Shown here: positions 28,523-28,530 of the stretch, in pieces
How positions within the stretch are numbered: the stretch's first letter is position 1
How the letters are laid out: each line of letters opens with the position of its first letter
IMG/VR virus record: IMGVR_UViG_3300028735_000027
Span: 1-28,530 of that record
DNA length: 28,530 nucleotides
Strand: one strand, 5' to 3'
Source of the DNA: a virus
Made by a program: the position numbers and the translations under genes
Notes under the pieces: model-generated
The model's database searches: none
Told to the model about the DNA's origin: nothing
What the model saw: only the letters and a program-made list of their open reading frames with translations

Positions 28523-28530
28523 TTGGCAAA
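28523..28530 (+). CDS. Possible start of the next tail gene (3' partial)
   Basis: A TTG at 28523 lies one base after the tape measure stop, with GGAGG about 10 bases upstream; only two codons (TTG GCA) are in the window. In siphoviruses a distal tail gene normally follows here. Confidence 0.3.

Overview
The window is almost entirely the genome of a temperate tailed phage, probably a siphovirus: it has a long tape-measure gene, a G/G-T tail chaperone pair and a tail-tube-like protein, and no sheath gene is seen. The host is probably a Gram-negative bacterium. The evidence is a lipoprotein with a BamE/SmpA-like domain, a P22-type CII homologue, GC-rich coding sequence with AGGAGG ribosome sites, and an attachment core copied from the 3' end of a bacterial tmRNA gene (ssrA). 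A Desulfobacterota (former Deltaproteobacteria) host fits the general flavour of the proteins, but that is an inference.

Layout. 1-2527 (+): the end of a tail protein and the lysis genes (membrane/coiled-coil protein, three-domain endolysin, holin). 2534-2720: an apparently complete attP, made of an ssrA 3'-end core flanked on both sides by copies of GGGGCCT. 2717-7838 (-): the early leftward operon, reading from a 150-aa protein through a recombination group (PD-(D/E)XK nuclease, coiled-coil protein, RecT) and a lipoprotein to the integrase. 7839-9692: control region with a leftward promoter, hicAB, a repressor and a Cro-like gene. 20-bp operators overlap the promoters. 9764-13545: a minus-strand zinc-ribbon gene, then rightward CII-like, replication initiator, helicase-loader-like and small genes, RusA and a tRNA-Pro. 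13548-28521: packaging, head and tail genes. Phage genes flank both sides of attP. The window starts with late tail/lysis genes and ends just after the tape measure, so the source molecule is best explained as a circular, excised or concatemeric phage genome; tandem prophages are the alternative.

The head region departs from the standard plan. The MuF-type head protein carries an AT-rich C-terminal extension that looks like a toxin domain, and a small AT-rich gene overlaps it in the position of an immunity gene. The portal and gp10-like genes are inverted relative to all other late genes. The head-completion region has two DUF1834-like paralogues around a module holding a frameshifted helix-turn-helix gene and the stump of a virion-morphogenesis gene. 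Two -1 frameshift sites are visible: A-AAT-TTG in the tail chaperone, very likely programmed, and A-AAA-AAC in the helix-turn-helix gene, of uncertain status.

How the genes would work together: the repressor holds the leftward and rightward promoters through shared operators. On induction the Cro-like and CII-like regulators, the replication genes and the RecT/nuclease module are expressed, the integrase excises the phage at attP, and the terminase packages DNA into heads built from the portal, MuF protein, protease/scaffold and lambda-E-like capsid protein. HicAB, the BamE-like lipoprotein and the MuF toxin/immunity pair look like accessory cargo for lysogen fitness or competition. All functions are from reading the sequence; no database search was run.
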